Source: Acidobacteriota bacterium (GTDB lineage: Bacteria; Acidobacteriota; Terriglobia; UBA7540). From it: a stretch of DNA of 64,000 nucleotides. Made by a program: the position numbers and the translations under genes. The stretch is from the NCBI GenBank assembly GCA_021838785.1, contig JAKCCV010000010.1, forward strand, positions 61,764-125,763, read 5' to 3'. The notes under the pieces are model-generated. The model was not told the origin of the DNA. It was given only the letters and a program-made list of their open reading frames with translations, and ran no database searches. Shown here piece by piece: positions 9,445 to 20,300 of this stretch. Position 1 is the first letter of the stretch. Every line of letters starts with the position of its first letter.

Positions 9445-9767
9445 GCCCACCGCTTGGCCGTACTCACGCTGTCGGAGCCGAAGTACTGCGTCCTTCTACC
9501 TAAGCCTGCCATCAAAGGCTGCAATCTTATCTCAAAAATCGCAGAAAGGCCTTCGCAGGGCAAGAGGGTTACGTTGTGCTTCTTGGCACACGGGGCAGCG
9601 GCGCAGCCGGAACGAGCAAAGTTCCACGTGAAACCTATGGGACTGCTGGACCGCCAACCGGCGTGGAAGATACGACGAGCATTCCTACGGTTGAGCAGTG
9701 GGAAAAAGTCCAGCCCACTCGTCGGCCAGCGGATCTTGGGTGGAGAAACGGATGCCCTTGGCCTAAT
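9445..9767. other. Intergenic region containing a parS-like site
   Basis: This 323-nt region lies between the dprA start and the stop of the small membrane-protein gene (both minus strand). No convincing ORF is present; the open frames over it are shadows of dprA. Its only recognisable element is the ParB-binding-like palindrome at 9621-9634. Confidence 0.55.
9621..9634. promoter_or_regulatory. parS-like ParB-binding site
   Basis: GTTCCACGTGAAAC matches all fixed positions of the inner core GTTNCACGTGAAAC of the widely conserved bacterial chromosomal parS consensus (TGTTNCACGTGAAACA). Only the two outermost consensus bases differ (A and C here). It lies in an intergenic region, as many parS sites do. 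By established knowledge such sites recruit ParB near the replication origin; proximity to oriC is inference because no parAB or dnaA gene is visible. Confidence 0.7.
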
Positions 9768-10076
9768 CTAGCTTCCCGCGCCTCGATGGCCCATGAACCA
9801 TTCGCCGACGTCGGCCGACGCTTCCTCGAGGACGTTAATGGCCCACCTCACGCCCGCCCAAACTCCGTCCACGAGCTTCAAACCTAGCCAAATCGCCAGC
9901 GCGTCAGCGGAGCGGGCTGGGTCGCTCCAGGTGTGCCGTGGAACTGCCTTGAGGCCCTCCGCGTGATACGTCCAGAGGACCCGAAATAAATAAAGAAGCC
10001 CAACCCCGAGCAAAATCAGTTTGATGGCAATAACGAAGAGTACGGATAATGCGTGGAATACCATGGTAACATTCAC
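9768..10076 (-). CDS. Small membrane protein of unknown function
   Basis: I do not recognise a family. The 102-residue product has one strong N-terminal hydrophobic segment (ALSVLFVIAIKLILLGVGLL, about residues 9-31), possibly anchoring it in the inner membrane. A soluble amphipathic region (WLGLKLVDGVWAGVRWAINVL) and a short charged tail follow. A GGAGGG lies a few bases upstream of the ATG at 10076, which supports translation. The codon composition resembles the neighbouring genes. It stands alone, between the parS-like site and the divergent HD-GYP gene. Confidence 0.6.
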   Translation of the reverse strand: MNVTMVFHALSVLFVIAIKLILLGVGLLYLFRVLWTYHAEGLKAVPRHTWSDPARSADALAIWLGLKLVDGVWAGVRWAINVLEEASADVGEWFMGHRGAGS

Positions 10077-10315
10077 CCTCCGTTAATGATTAGATTCGGG
10101 ATCTTGTGAAAAGGTTCAATGGCCTGGCCGGGCCAAGGTCTCGGCTCATGGGGCGTGTGTTCCCCGGGAGATCCCGCGGGGAGCATCTTTTGGCGGATAA
10201 CTGCAAAAGGCGACGCGCCCGCAACTCGCTCAGTCATGCGACTCGGGGACCTGTCGTCGCTTTGCGGGCGGTGCGTCAACGAACGGTGTTGCAACGAGGA
10301 GCCGTTATGAAGATG

Positions 10316-10321
10316 TATAAT
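10316..10321 (+). promoter_or_regulatory. Consensus -10 element upstream of the HD-GYP gene
   Basis: A perfect TATAAT ends 50 nt before the ATG at 10372. A TTGCAA lies 21 nt upstream, too far for a standard -35, so the -35 is weak or absent. The 295-nt gap between the divergent genes holds no other obvious element. Confidence 0.45.
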
Positions 10322-10371
10322 AGGGAAGCTCGCGCAGGGCGGGTTGCGCCTGGCGCGGGCGATGGCGCTCG

Positions 10372-12297
10372 ATGAAGGGTACGATTTACTACATCAAGCC
10401 TTCCCCGCTAGGAGCCGTTCTAGAGCGGCTCAAGACTCCATGTCCGGTCATCGGTCTCGAAGGTCGGAAAACCGCCCATCAAGGCGTGGAGGGGCCGGCG
10501 GTTTTTGTAGCTTGCAGCGATGAGAACCATCTCGCGGAGATTCGCCGCCGCGTGCGGAGCCTCGATGCGTGGACGGTCGTCTATTTGGGCGACAACCTTC
10601 CGCCCGCGAGCGGGTTGCCTCGGAACAAGCTGTTCGCCCTGCTGCCGCGGCAAGCGCCGCGCGTCAGCCTTGAATGGGCGATTCAGGGGGCCCTCCGAAG
10701 CGTGCAGGCGGAGATGGATTCCGTGCAGGCCAGCGCGAAGCTCCGCGAGATGGCGGGGGAACTCGGCACGATGAATCGCATCGGAGTGGCGCTTTCCACC
10801 GAACGCAACACGGACGCCTTGCTCGAGCTGATTCTGACCAAAAGCCGCGACATCACCAGCGCCGACGCGGGCTCCTTGTACCTGGTCGAAGAGGAAGAGA
10901 AAGGACGGAAACACCTGCTCTTCAAGCTGACGCAGAGCGATAGTCACTCGGTGCCGTTTCGGCAGTTCACGCTGCCTATTGACCGCCAAAGCATCGCCGG
11001 ATACGCGGCCGCCACGGGCTCCATCCTAAACATCAAGGATGCCTACCGCATCCGCAATCTTCCTTTCCGCCTGAATCGGGATTTCGATGAGAAATTTGGC
11101 TACCGCACACGCTCCATGCTTGTCCTCCCTATGAAAAACCAGAAGGACGAATGCATTGGGGTGTTGCAACTCATCAACGCCAAGCGTCGCAAGGAAGCCA
11201 AACTCACCTCGCCCCGGGCGGTGCGGCAAGAGGTGGTTCCGTTTTCCGAGCACAGCCAGGAGTTGGCCGCTTCGCTGGCCAGCCAGGCCGCGGTAGCGCT
11301 CGAAAATAACCTTCTCTACCGCGACATCCAGCGCTTGTTCGAAGGCTTTGTGAAGGCTTCCGTGACCGCCATTGAATCGCGCGACCCAACGACCTTCGGC
11401 CACTCGGAGCGCGTCGCCAAGCTGACGGTGGGGCTCGCCGAAGTGGTGGACCGCGCCGAAGCGGGCCCTTACAAAAACATCCATTTCTCTCGTGAGGAGA
11501 TTCAGGAACTCCGTTACGCCTCCCTGCTACACGATTTCGGCAAGGTCGGCGTGCGCGAAGAAGTGTTGGTGAAGGCGAAAAAGCTCTATCCCTCTCAGCT
11601 CGAACTGATCCGCAAGCGTTTCCAATATATCCGCAAAGTACTGGAGCTCGACACCGCCCGCAAAAAGCTGGACCACTTGCTGCGGGAGGGAAATCATAAT
11701 TTCCAAGAAGCCTTCGCGGCGCTCGACCAACGCTTGGAGGAAAACCTCCGGCAGCTTGACGAATTCCGCAACGATATTCTTCGCGCCAATGAGCCGACCG
11801 TCCTTCCCGAAGCTGCTTCAGGAAAGCTGGTGGAAATTGCGGGTTGGAGCTTTCAGGACCCGGACGGCTCCACGGAAGCGCTCCTCGCTCCGGACGAGTT
11901 GCGGCTGCTTTCCATTCCCAAAGGCTCTCTCGATGCCAATGAACGTCTGCAAATTGAGTCCCACGTCATTCACAGTTTCAAGTTCCTGAGCCAAATTCCT
12001 TGGACCAAGGAGCTGCGCAACATTCCCGCCATTGCCCGCGCTCATCACGAGAAACTGGATGGCTCCGGCTACCCTTACCACATGAAGGGCGACGAGATTC
12101 CTTTCCAGACCAAGATGATGACCATTTCCGACATCTTTGACGCCCTCACGGCGCGCGACCGCCCCTACAAACGCGCGGTCCCTGTCGAGCGAGCGCTCGA
12201 TATCATCGGCCAAGAAGTGAAATCGCACCTTCTCGATCCGAATCTGTTTCAATTGTTCGTAGAAGCCAAGATCTTTGAGCTGACCACCAAGGACTAA
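10372..12297 (+). CDS. GAF/HD-GYP domain protein, putative c-di-GMP phosphodiesterase
   Basis: Predicted cytoplasmic sensor-effector. After a 140-residue N-terminal region without a recognised domain, a GAF domain spans about residues 145-310 (start ALSTERNTDALLELIL, end ASLASQAAVALENN). An HD-GYP domain follows, with GHSERV, LLHDFGKVG (about residue 384), HHEKLDGSGYP (about 557) and DIFDALTARDRPYK, so metal ligands and the GYP signature are retained. Between the HD motif and the KGSLDANE segment sits an insertion of roughly 110 residues predicted to be helical, which canonical HD-GYP domains lack. Start at 10372 as no better in-frame start exists. Confidence 0.88.
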   Translation: MKGTIYYIKPSPLGAVLERLKTPCPVIGLEGRKTAHQGVEGPAVFVACSDENHLAEIRRRVRSLDAWTVVYLGDNLPPASGLPRNKLFALLPRQAPRVSLEWAIQGALRSVQAEMDSVQASAKLREMAGELGTMNRIGVALSTERNTDALLELILTKSRDITSADAGSLYLVEEEEKGRKHLLFKLTQSDSHSVPFRQFTLPIDRQSIAGYAAATGSILNIKDAYRIRNLPFRLNRDFDEKFGYRTRSMLVLPMKNQKDECIGVLQLINAKRRKEAKLTSPRAVRQEVVPFSEHSQELAASLASQAAVALENNLLYRDIQRLFEGFVKASVTAIESRDPTTFGHSERVAKLTVGLAEVVDRAEAGPYKNIHFSREEIQELRYASLLHDFGKVGVREEVLVKAKKLYPSQLELIRKRFQYIRKVLELDTARKKLDHLLREGNHNFQEAFAALDQRLEENLRQLDEFRNDILRANEPTVLPEAASGKLVEIAGWSFQDPDGSTEALLAPDELRLLSIPKGSLDANERLQIESHVIHSFKFLSQIPWTKELRNIPAIARAHHEKLDGSGYPYHMKGDEIPFQTKMMTISDIFDALTARDRPYKRAVPVERALDIIGQEVKSHLLDPNLFQLFVEAKIFELTTKD

Positions 12298-12378
12298 ACG
12301 CCGGCTACGGTTGGCCTCGCGGCGTAGGCCACGGATTCCTCTCGTGGCTTGTGCGTCAAACCGTGGTGGCGGCCAACC

Positions 12379-15300
12379 TTACCGCAAACCCGCCAATTCC
12401 TGCAAGTGATGCCAATTCTCCAGACGGTCTTGCTGAGCAGCCTTCAGAAAGTCGTCGGCCAAGCCGCTCGAGTCAAAGTGGCGGGCAAAGCGCCCCTCGG
12501 TGCGTGCAAAGCTGATGAAGTCCAAGGGCTGGTTGGTTTGGGGATCTACGTACCAATCGTTTTTGGGCGCCGGATTTCCCGAGAGGCTCAGGCAGTCGCT
12601 GATTTTTTCACCTTTGCGCGGGTCGTAAATAAACAAGGGGAAAGCCCGGGTCTCTACAGCCAGCTTGGACTGCGCCATGGAGCGGTCATCCGGCACGCCG
12701 TGCTCAGGCTGACACGTGGAATAGGCAATGACGACGGCAGGGCCGGGAAAATCATTGGCGGCCATCACGGACTTGTAGAAGTGATTGATATGGGCCGGTG
12801 TGGTGGCGGCGATGAAGACGTGCCGATGCATCATCAAGATCTGTCCAATCTCCTTGCGGTGCTCGCTTTTGCCGCCACGGGCTTTGCCGACGGCCGCCAT
12901 TTTCGCATCTTGGGCGGTGAAGGTGGCCGTGGAGTTCTGGCCTCCCGTGTTGGAATAGACCTGGGTATCGAGGACCAGGGCCTTGATGTCCATCCCGGAG
13001 GCGAGCATCCTCGAAAGCGACTGGAAGCCGATATCGTACATGGCCCCGTCGCCTCCCAGCACCCAAAGCCGCCGCTTGCGAAAACTTTCCTGATCCCACC
13101 GCAAGCGAATCCCCATGGCGTCGGCGGGAGCATTTTCAAACAGCGAGTTGGTCCACGGCACGCCGAAAGGATTGTAGGGGTAGGTGGAACCATAGACGGT
13201 ATTGCAGCCGGTCGCGGCCACAATGCCGACGTCGGACCCATAGACAAAGCCGGTGGCGGCCAGCATCATTCGGACCGCCGTGGCTTCGCCGCAGCCCATG
13301 CACGACCCTGCGCCGCCCGCATACAGGAGCGAACGTCCCGCCAACATCATGTCGCCCAGCGACTTTTCATTCAGGAAATAAGGAGGGGTCTCCGGAAGAT
13401 GGTGGTAAAGATCCATCGCCAGGTCGTACGGGTGAAGCGAGCCGTTTTCCTTCTGGACCATTTTGAGGGCCTCGTGACGCCCACAAACCTCTACGCACTC
13501 GCCGCACCCCTTGCACTTATCCGGGTCAACAAAGATGCCAAACAATCCGCCTTTTTGTCCGCGCTTGACGACCAAGTCGTGATACTTCGTGGTGCTGACG
13601 AACTGGGCGCCCAGCCACTCGCGCAGCTCCGGCTTCTCGACCTGGGCGAGCTTTTCTTCAAGGGTTTCGGGCAGAACCACCTTGGCAAGAATGGCCGTAT
13701 CGGGGCATTCGTTGACGCAATCCATGCACCCGACACAGTTGGGGGCAATAAAAGCGGGAATTTCCGGAGCCAGATGTCGGAAACTGCGTTCGCGCCCGCT
13801 CCAGGGTGGCATCAAGCTGCGCGCGACATACGGGTCAGCTTCCAACGTCTCTTCTTCGCCATGATGGTAAGCTCCGATAACCCGTTCGCAGAAGTCGGCC
13901 GGGACCACGCCATCCAGGTTCCGCGCCGGCTTGAGGGCCGAGGGCTCGACCGTCTCTTTGGCGGACACCTCCTCCGTAGCCGGAGGATGGATTTCCACCA
14001 CCTCGTCATAACCCCGGCGCGCCGCTTTGAGGTTGTCTTCGATGACCCGTCGGCCTCGCTTGCCAAAGTACTTCTCAAAAGCCTTATCGAGGGAGGCAAA
14101 CACGGCGTCGTCGTCAAGACCTGCCCGGTGGCGGAACGGCGTGAGGCGAAGGAAGGCGCCCAACAGCGCAATACCCTGCATGCGGGTTTGAAGGTCGGCT
14201 CGGCTGGACGATTCGCGAGCGATCCGCAACGCGTCCAGGGCAAACAACCGCACGTGCCTTGTCCGAATTGTCTCTTGGGCTGCCCGCGGCAAGCTATCCC
14301 AAATACGGTCCGGCTCTAGCTGCGACTGCAAATACACGATGCCGTTATCTTCGATTCCCTCCAGCGGGTTGCCGTTCAAAAACGCATTCGGATCCTGAAC
14401 GGCCACGAATTCAACCTGGCGCAACTCGGCGTGTAATCGAATCGGTTCGGAGGCGAGGGTCAAATAATAACTGGTCGGAAGCCCCTTTTTCTCCGAACCG
14501 TACTTGGGAAAGGCCTGGGCGTGAAGTCCAAAAAGATCGGAGGCCACCGAGGCCAGGATTTTGTTGGTGGTCACGGAGCCAAATCCGCCGATCGAGTGTC
14601 CCCGCACGGAATAGGCGTCCGGAGGGCGAACGTCCGGGTCTTCACGAATTTCCAAGGCGCTGGGGTGCCGCACGCCGAGGACAAAGAATTTCTTGCCGGT
14701 TCCCTTGGCCATCTCCTCCACGGCCGCCAAGAAATATCCCGGACGCACGTCGCGTCCGCCCAGGCCGGCCACCGCAGAATAAACCTCCGGGCCGTGGTAA
14801 GTGAGTCGCCCGGGCAGGTGGTCATAATCAGCCAACGCCGCTTTCACCTCCATCGTGAGGGGGTTTGACTGGGCCAGCGGCACGTCCGCTCTTTCCACCA
14901 CGACGACGGCCTCCGAGCGCGCCAACTGCTCCGCGATCCTCCGCGACGGAAATGGCCGGAAGCTGTGGACACTGAGCGCTCCGACGCGCCAGCCGCGGGC
15001 GCGAAGGAAATCCACCGCGGCCTCGGCTGTTTCCATCAAAGATCCCAATCCCACGATGGCGTATTGAGCATCCTCCATGCGATAGGGGCGCAGAAAGTCG
15101 TAAATACGGCCCGTGAGTTCGCTATATTCACGCATCGCCAGCTTGAGGGCGGGCGCCACGCGGTCATAAAAATACCGCTGGGCGACCTTGCCGCTCATGT
15201 AGGCGTCCTGATTTTGCACCGGCCCGCTCAGCAGCGGCGCGGTGGGGTCGAACAGCTTGCGCAGCTTTTCCGACGGCGCGCCAACAAACCGCCGCATCAA

Positions 15301-15918
15301 TTCCGGCTCGGGCAAGCGCGCCGTTTGAACGGTGTGAGTGGTGATAAACCCGTCTTGCGCCACCATGAAGGGGGTTTCGGAATCCTCCGCGGCGCGGCGC
15401 GCGATAAGCGCCAAGTCGGCCACTTCCTGGGAATTCCGCGCAAAAACGATGCCCCAGCCGCAGTCTGCCACCCCCATAACATCGTCATGTCCGGCGTGAA
15501 TATTCAATGATTGAGAAGTCAGCGCCCGAGCGCCAATGTGGAACACCACGGGCAATCGCTTCCCAGCAATGACGTAAAGCACTTCCTTCATCAAGATCAG
15601 GCCCTGGCCGGAGGTGAAGTTCGTCACGCGCCCGCCTGCCAACGCAAACCCTTCGCACGCGGAGGCTGAACTGTGCTCGGATTCCGGCTCAAGAAATTGG
15701 AGCGGCTCATCCCACAGATTCTTGGTGCCGTTGGCATATTCGACGCCGAAGCGATCCCCCATGGGCGTTGACGGGGTGATGGGGTAGGCGCAGGCGCCTT
15801 GTGAAATATGCGATTCCACATAAACGGCTGCCTCCGAGCCGTCCACGGCCGCAGCCGTGCCGGGGTAGATGACTTCCCGTGGGGTTTCTGACCTGATTGT
15901 TGTAGGTTGCGTGGCCAC
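12379..15918 (-). CDS. nifJ: Pyruvate:ferredoxin (flavodoxin) oxidoreductase
   Basis: Converts pyruvate and CoA to acetyl-CoA and CO2 while reducing ferredoxin or flavodoxin. The 1179-residue single chain contains all fused domains. The N-terminal pyrimidine-binding domain has GACAYPITPSTPMGD. Next are the central gamma domain and an 8-Fe ferredoxin insert with CVGCMDCVNECP and CKGCGECVEVC (about residues 726 and 799). The C-terminal thiamine-diphosphate domain has CMGCGEATAVR, GDGAMYDIG and SNTGGQNSTAT. The start is a GTG at 15918, preceded by AGGAGGT at good spacing. It indicates an anaerobic or microaerobic pyruvate route. It is convergent with the HD-GYP gene. Confidence 0.97.
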   Translation of the reverse strand: MATQPTTIRSETPREVIYPGTAAAVDGSEAAVYVESHISQGACAYPITPSTPMGDRFGVEYANGTKNLWDEPLQFLEPESEHSSASACEGFALAGGRVTNFTSGQGLILMKEVLYVIAGKRLPVVFHIGARALTSQSLNIHAGHDDVMGVADCGWGIVFARNSQEVADLALIARRAAEDSETPFMVAQDGFITTHTVQTARLPEPELMRRFVGAPSEKLRKLFDPTAPLLSGPVQNQDAYMSGKVAQRYFYDRVAPALKLAMREYSELTGRIYDFLRPYRMEDAQYAIVGLGSLMETAEAAVDFLRARGWRVGALSVHSFRPFPSRRIAEQLARSEAVVVVERADVPLAQSNPLTMEVKAALADYDHLPGRLTYHGPEVYSAVAGLGGRDVRPGYFLAAVEEMAKGTGKKFFVLGVRHPSALEIREDPDVRPPDAYSVRGHSIGGFGSVTTNKILASVASDLFGLHAQAFPKYGSEKKGLPTSYYLTLASEPIRLHAELRQVEFVAVQDPNAFLNGNPLEGIEDNGIVYLQSQLEPDRIWDSLPRAAQETIRTRHVRLFALDALRIARESSSRADLQTRMQGIALLGAFLRLTPFRHRAGLDDDAVFASLDKAFEKYFGKRGRRVIEDNLKAARRGYDEVVEIHPPATEEVSAKETVEPSALKPARNLDGVVPADFCERVIGAYHHGEEETLEADPYVARSLMPPWSGRERSFRHLAPEIPAFIAPNCVGCMDCVNECPDTAILAKVVLPETLEEKLAQVEKPELREWLGAQFVSTTKYHDLVVKRGQKGGLFGIFVDPDKCKGCGECVEVCGRHEALKMVQKENGSLHPYDLAMDLYHHLPETPPYFLNEKSLGDMMLAGRSLLYAGGAGSCMGCGEATAVRMMLAATGFVYGSDVGIVAATGCNTVYGSTYPYNPFGVPWTNSLFENAPADAMGIRLRWDQESFRKRRLWVLGGDGAMYDIGFQSLSRMLASGMDIKALVLDTQVYSNTGGQNSTATFTAQDAKMAAVGKARGGKSEHRKEIGQILMMHRHVFIAATTPAHINHFYKSVMAANDFPGPAVVIAYSTCQPEHGVPDDRSMAQSKLAVETRAFPLFIYDPRKGEKISDCLSLSGNPAPKNDWYVDPQTNQPLDFISFARTEGRFARHFDSSGLADDFLKAAQQDRLENWHHLQELAGLR

Positions 15919-16154
15919 CGATTGTTACCTCCTGTCCGGATCCCTTCAAGACCATCATTCGCCGCGGTCCTAATCCAAGCAGTGACCGCCATCACACTCG
16001 GCCTGGGTGGCGAAAATAGCCGTTGGCTCTTTTGGGTTTATTGGCGAAAACTCGTTTGGACGGCCGAAACAGGAGGTCCCTGCAGGGCAGAGCGCCGCGC
16101 AGGGCCGCGAAAAAGGCTCACGGTGGGAAAGAGGCCGTCGCGACACGCGGACGA

Positions 16155-17114
16155 TTAGGCGCTGCCGATGAGCATTCCCGCCAGGAAGACCAGGGCGCCG
16201 CCCACCATCACCTGCAAGGCGGCCGAAACCAACGGAGTGTCCATGTAGCGATGGCGGATGTAACTGATGAGGGCAAGCTCGACGCCCACCACCGCGATGG
16301 CGAGGCTGACGGCGATGCGGAAATTGGAGATCAAAAATGGCAGCGCGTGGCCGAGTCCGCCCGCCGCGGTCATCAGGCCGCAAATCGCACCGCGCACCCA
16401 CGGATAACCGCGCCCTGTCAGTGAGCCGTCGTCGGAGAGCGCCTCCGCAAAGCCCATCGAAATGCCGGCGCCAATCGCCGCCGCCAGACCGACGAGTAAC
16501 GCCGCGTTGCTCGAATGGGTGGCGAAGGCGGCGGCAAACAGCGGCGCAAGCGTTGAGACCGAGCCATCCATCAAGCCGGAAAGCCCCGGCTGCACGACCT
16601 GGAGGACAAACTGGCGGCGCTCGGCGGCTGCTTCCGCCTGGCGCACGTCGGGCGTCAGCAGTTGCTCTTCGAGCGAGTCGGCGAGCGCCGAGTGCCGCCG
16701 TTCCGCTTCCGCTAAGTCCACCAAGAGCTTACGAATCGAGGCGTCGGTGACCCGCGTCGCAGCCCGCTCATAGAAGCGCCGAGTCTCCAGTTCCATGCTT
16801 TCCGCATGTTTGCGCACCTGCTCAATGCCTAGGGGCCGCACCAGCCAGACCGGCCGTCGCGCGATAAAGCCTTTCACCTCTGTGCGACGGATGAGCGGAA
16901 TGTGTTCGCCAAAGCGCTGGCGGTAGGTTTCGATCAGGCTGCGGCGATGCTCGGACTCTTCAACCTGCATGCCTTCCAACACCTTGGCCGTGGCCGGGTA
17001 GGTGTCGCGAAGTCCCTCGGCAAAATCAGCGTAAATACGACCGTCCTCTTCCTCGAGGGAAATGGCCAGCGCCAGAATCTCCTGCTCGGTCAAGTCTTTG
17101 AAGCTTTTTGCCAT
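16155..17114 (-). CDS. Ferritin-like (rubrerythrin) / VIT1-CCC1 transporter fusion protein
   Basis: Predicted inner-membrane iron/manganese transporter with an N-terminal diiron-type four-helix bundle. The first 150 residues contain repeated E...ExxH patterns (LEEEDGRIYADFAEGL, QVEESEHRRSLIE, ELETRRFYERAA, DLAEAERRHSALAD), as in rubrerythrin-like proteins. The second half is the VIT family domain with GLSGLMDGSVSTLAPLFAA and the GISMGFAEALSDDG motif, followed by three or more membrane helices. The start at 17114 was chosen because GGAGG sits 7 nt upstream of MAKSFKDL; an ATG two codons earlier is too close to it. This fusion is known in diverse bacteria (membrane-bound ferritin/MbfA-like). 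Confidence 0.9.
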   Translation of the reverse strand: MAKSFKDLTEQEILALAISLEEEDGRIYADFAEGLRDTYPATAKVLEGMQVEESEHRRSLIETYRQRFGEHIPLIRRTEVKGFIARRPVWLVRPLGIEQVRKHAESMELETRRFYERAATRVTDASIRKLLVDLAEAERRHSALADSLEEQLLTPDVRQAEAAAERRQFVLQVVQPGLSGLMDGSVSTLAPLFAAAFATHSSNAALLVGLAAAIGAGISMGFAEALSDDGSLTGRGYPWVRGAICGLMTAAGGLGHALPFLISNFRIAVSLAIAVVGVELALISYIRHRYMDTPLVSAALQVMVGGALVFLAGMLIGSA

Positions 17115-17342
17115 GTGCATGCCTCCGTTTTTTCCGCCGTGGGCAACGTTGTCACCGCGCCCCCTGGCGGGGGTGCGCGGAGCGGCAGCGTGACTCGCCG
17201 CGCCACGGCTTAAAAGAATAGTCAGTTTATCAATATGTGGTTCGGGTCGGGAAGAAGGGCGGAGTTCAGGGGCCAACAAGTGTCGCCGCACCTAAAAGCG
17301 CGGCATGACGTCAACCGTTGGCCGACCGATGGGAGCGTCGGT

Positions 17343-20300
17343 TCAAAAGCTGATGCGGCCGCTCAACTGAATCTCACGGCCCGGCCCTTGCGCCATGGTG
17401 ATGGTTCCAAACTGCGGCGTATTGACGTAGTTATTGGGCTCGCCCCAGTTGCTATGGTTCAAAGCATTAAAAGCTTCGGCGCGGAGAATGAAGCGAACCC
17501 GCTCGGTGAGGGCAAATTCGCGCTGCACGGCTTGGTCCAGATCTACAAATCCCGGTCCAAACACGGTGTTGACCCCTGCATTGCCGAAGGTGTAAGGGTG
17601 GGGAGCCGCAAACGCCGCCAGATTGAACCACTTCGCCGTCGTGCGGGTTCCAGCCGGAAACAGTGGGGCGCCGGTGACGTTGGCGCGGATGGGGTTTTGA
17701 CCCAGCAAGGTTCCGGCGTTCGCCGTATCGCCGAACACCGAAATGGTGAACGGCATCCCGCTTTCAGCGGAGAAAATGCTTCCCAAGGTCCACCCGGAGG
17801 TCAGGTGATGGAGCCAGGATGATTGCCCCCATCCGGGGATCCGATAGACCACACTGGCGACAAAGCGTTGGGGAACATCCATGCCATTGAGCCCCTTCTC
17901 CGCTCGGAGATCGGAATTATTCTGCGGAATGGCCGGTTGCATCATGGCGGAGCGGAAGTCGGGCGCGTCGGTGAGGCTTTTCGACCAAGTGTAATTGGTC
18001 AAAAACGTGATGCCATTCTGGAACTCTCTGCGAACATCAATCCAGCCAGCGTCATACCAACTGTCGGCGGTGTTTTCCAGGTAGTTGATGGCGGAAACGG
18101 GGAAGGTAGTGCTTTCGATGGCGAAGTTCTCGGGATTGTCGCCCACAAAGGAAGTGCCGGCGAGGAAGGTAATCGTCTTGTACGGGCGACGCGGCTGGAT
18201 CGGCCCGGGTCCCGGTGGAGCATTGTTGATAAGGTGAGCGCGCTGTAAGTGGAAACCCCGCGAGCCCTGGTAACCAACCTCCAGCACGACTCTGCCAGGC
18301 AGCGCTTTCTGGACGGTAAAGCTCCATTGGTTGATGTACTGAGGCGGCGAATGCGGGTCGAGAGCCGCGAAGCTGACCACCGTCTTTCCCATCACGGGTG
18401 CGCCGAAGTTGAACCCAAAAAGACTGGGGATATAGTTGTCGCTTTGCTGGGTTTCGGGAAACACGTAGGGTAGGTTGTGCCGTTGATTGCACCACGTGTT
18501 CATGTCCACCGGAGTGTAGAACACGCCGAAGCCGCCGCGCAGCACCAGGCCGAGGCTGCGAATTTGATGCGCAAAGCCGAAGCGCGGAGCGAAGTTCAGG
18601 TCGTTGGGGTACCACAGGCCACGCGGCATCCCGGCTTGGCCGCCCACGAAGGCGTAAAGCTTGCCGTTGCGGAAGAGGAGGTTGGCTCCCGGCTCTTCTG
18701 TATCTGATAACGCGCTCATATACTCGTAACGCAGTCCCAAATCCAGCGTGGTGGCGTCCGTCACTCGCCAGTCATCTTCGATAAACGCATTGCCGTACCA
18801 CTGCCGGAGATTCATGGAAGGAACGCCCGCCTGGCGCTGCTTGACGACGGGCAGACCCAGCAGAAAGCTGGCCAAGCCGGACCCGGTACTGTCGTTGCTG
18901 GCGGTGCGGGTCGTGAAGCCAGGAGTGAACTGATAAAAGCCGCGCGTCTCAAAAAAGCCCCACATGGGCCAGAAAAACGGCAGGACACCGCTGCCCATCG
19001 TCAAGGAGTGATGCCCCACCTGCCAGCTCCACGTGTCTTCCACCTGCAGGAAGGTATCCCAGTCTTGGACGGGCGTGGCAACGTAGGAGTCGCCCACAGG
19101 ACTGTAGCCTTGAATATTAAAATACGGCATGCCCCAAGCACCCTTGCCTCCCCACGACAAACCTTGAATTCCAAGCTGTGTGACGTAATCGTGCGTGAAA
19201 TTGTTTTGAGAATACTCATGCATGGAAAGGCGGGAAAGACCGAACGAGAGGTTGTTAATCATCGTGGGAGAAAAAATGTGCGTATAGGAAACCGTAAGGT
19301 TTTGAGCGAGGTTGTCGTCAAACAGTCCAAAGCCGGGCAGATTCACTGGCGTAAATCCGCTTTCGTGCTCCAAGGAGTAGCGGGTAAAAAAACTATCACC
19401 CTTTCCGAAATTGTGATCCACCCGAAAGGTGGCCTGATTCCACGGCTGGGTAGCGGTTCGTACGTCCAGGTAGTTGTTGGAATCCGAGCCCCCGGACATT
19501 GGGCCCATCCCCATCCCTCCCATCGCCGAAGATGACGAAAGATTGGGCAAGGGAACGTGCTGAAGCACCTGCAAAGCCACAGGACTCATCATGGAGGGCG
19601 GAATGATGTTGTTTGAGAAAGCCGCGCGAATCAACTGCGGGTTGCTGGGGCTGACCGGCTGGTTGGGGTTGAAATTAGGGTTGGACGTCGCGCTGAAGGG
19701 GTTGTAAATGCGTTGCCCGCTTTGGCTAAAATTTCCCTCGCGTTCGGCCGCGGTCGGCACAGTTTCAATCTGATAAACCTGATTACTGAAGCGAAACCCC
19801 TCGTAATTAACGAAAAAGAACGTCTTGTTCTTCTGGATGGGGCCGCCGAGCGAAGCGCCAAACTGGTTCTGCACCAAATGGGGAACGTTGTTGGCGTTCC
19901 AGACGCGGGCATCGAGCGCGGTATTCCGCAGATACTCATAGACTGTGCCGTGCAGTTGGTTGGTGCCGGAGCGGGTGATCATGTTGACCTGCGCGCCGCC
20001 GCCCCCTCCAAACTCGGCCGAGTAGCTCCCCGTCTGAACCTTGAATTCCCGGATGGCGTCGGGCGAAGGGCTTAGGGACAAGGTCCAGAAGGTCGGATCC
20101 GAATCCGTGGTCCCGTCGAGCAGGTAGTAGTTTGCATTAGCCCGATCGCCCGCCGCGGTGAACTCCGTGCCCTGGCCAGGACGCCAATAGAGCTGAAGTT
20201 GATTTCCGTCCTGAACACCCATATCCATGTTCGGGACTGCCGTCGGCGCCAAGATGGCCAAGTCCAGAATATGACGGCCATCTAAAGGAAGCTGCTCCGT

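Noticed and set aside
12349..14319. A 656-codon plus-strand ORF
   Set aside because: It lies fully opposite to nifJ, whose product has complete family motifs; the plus-strand translation is low-complexity and shadow-like.
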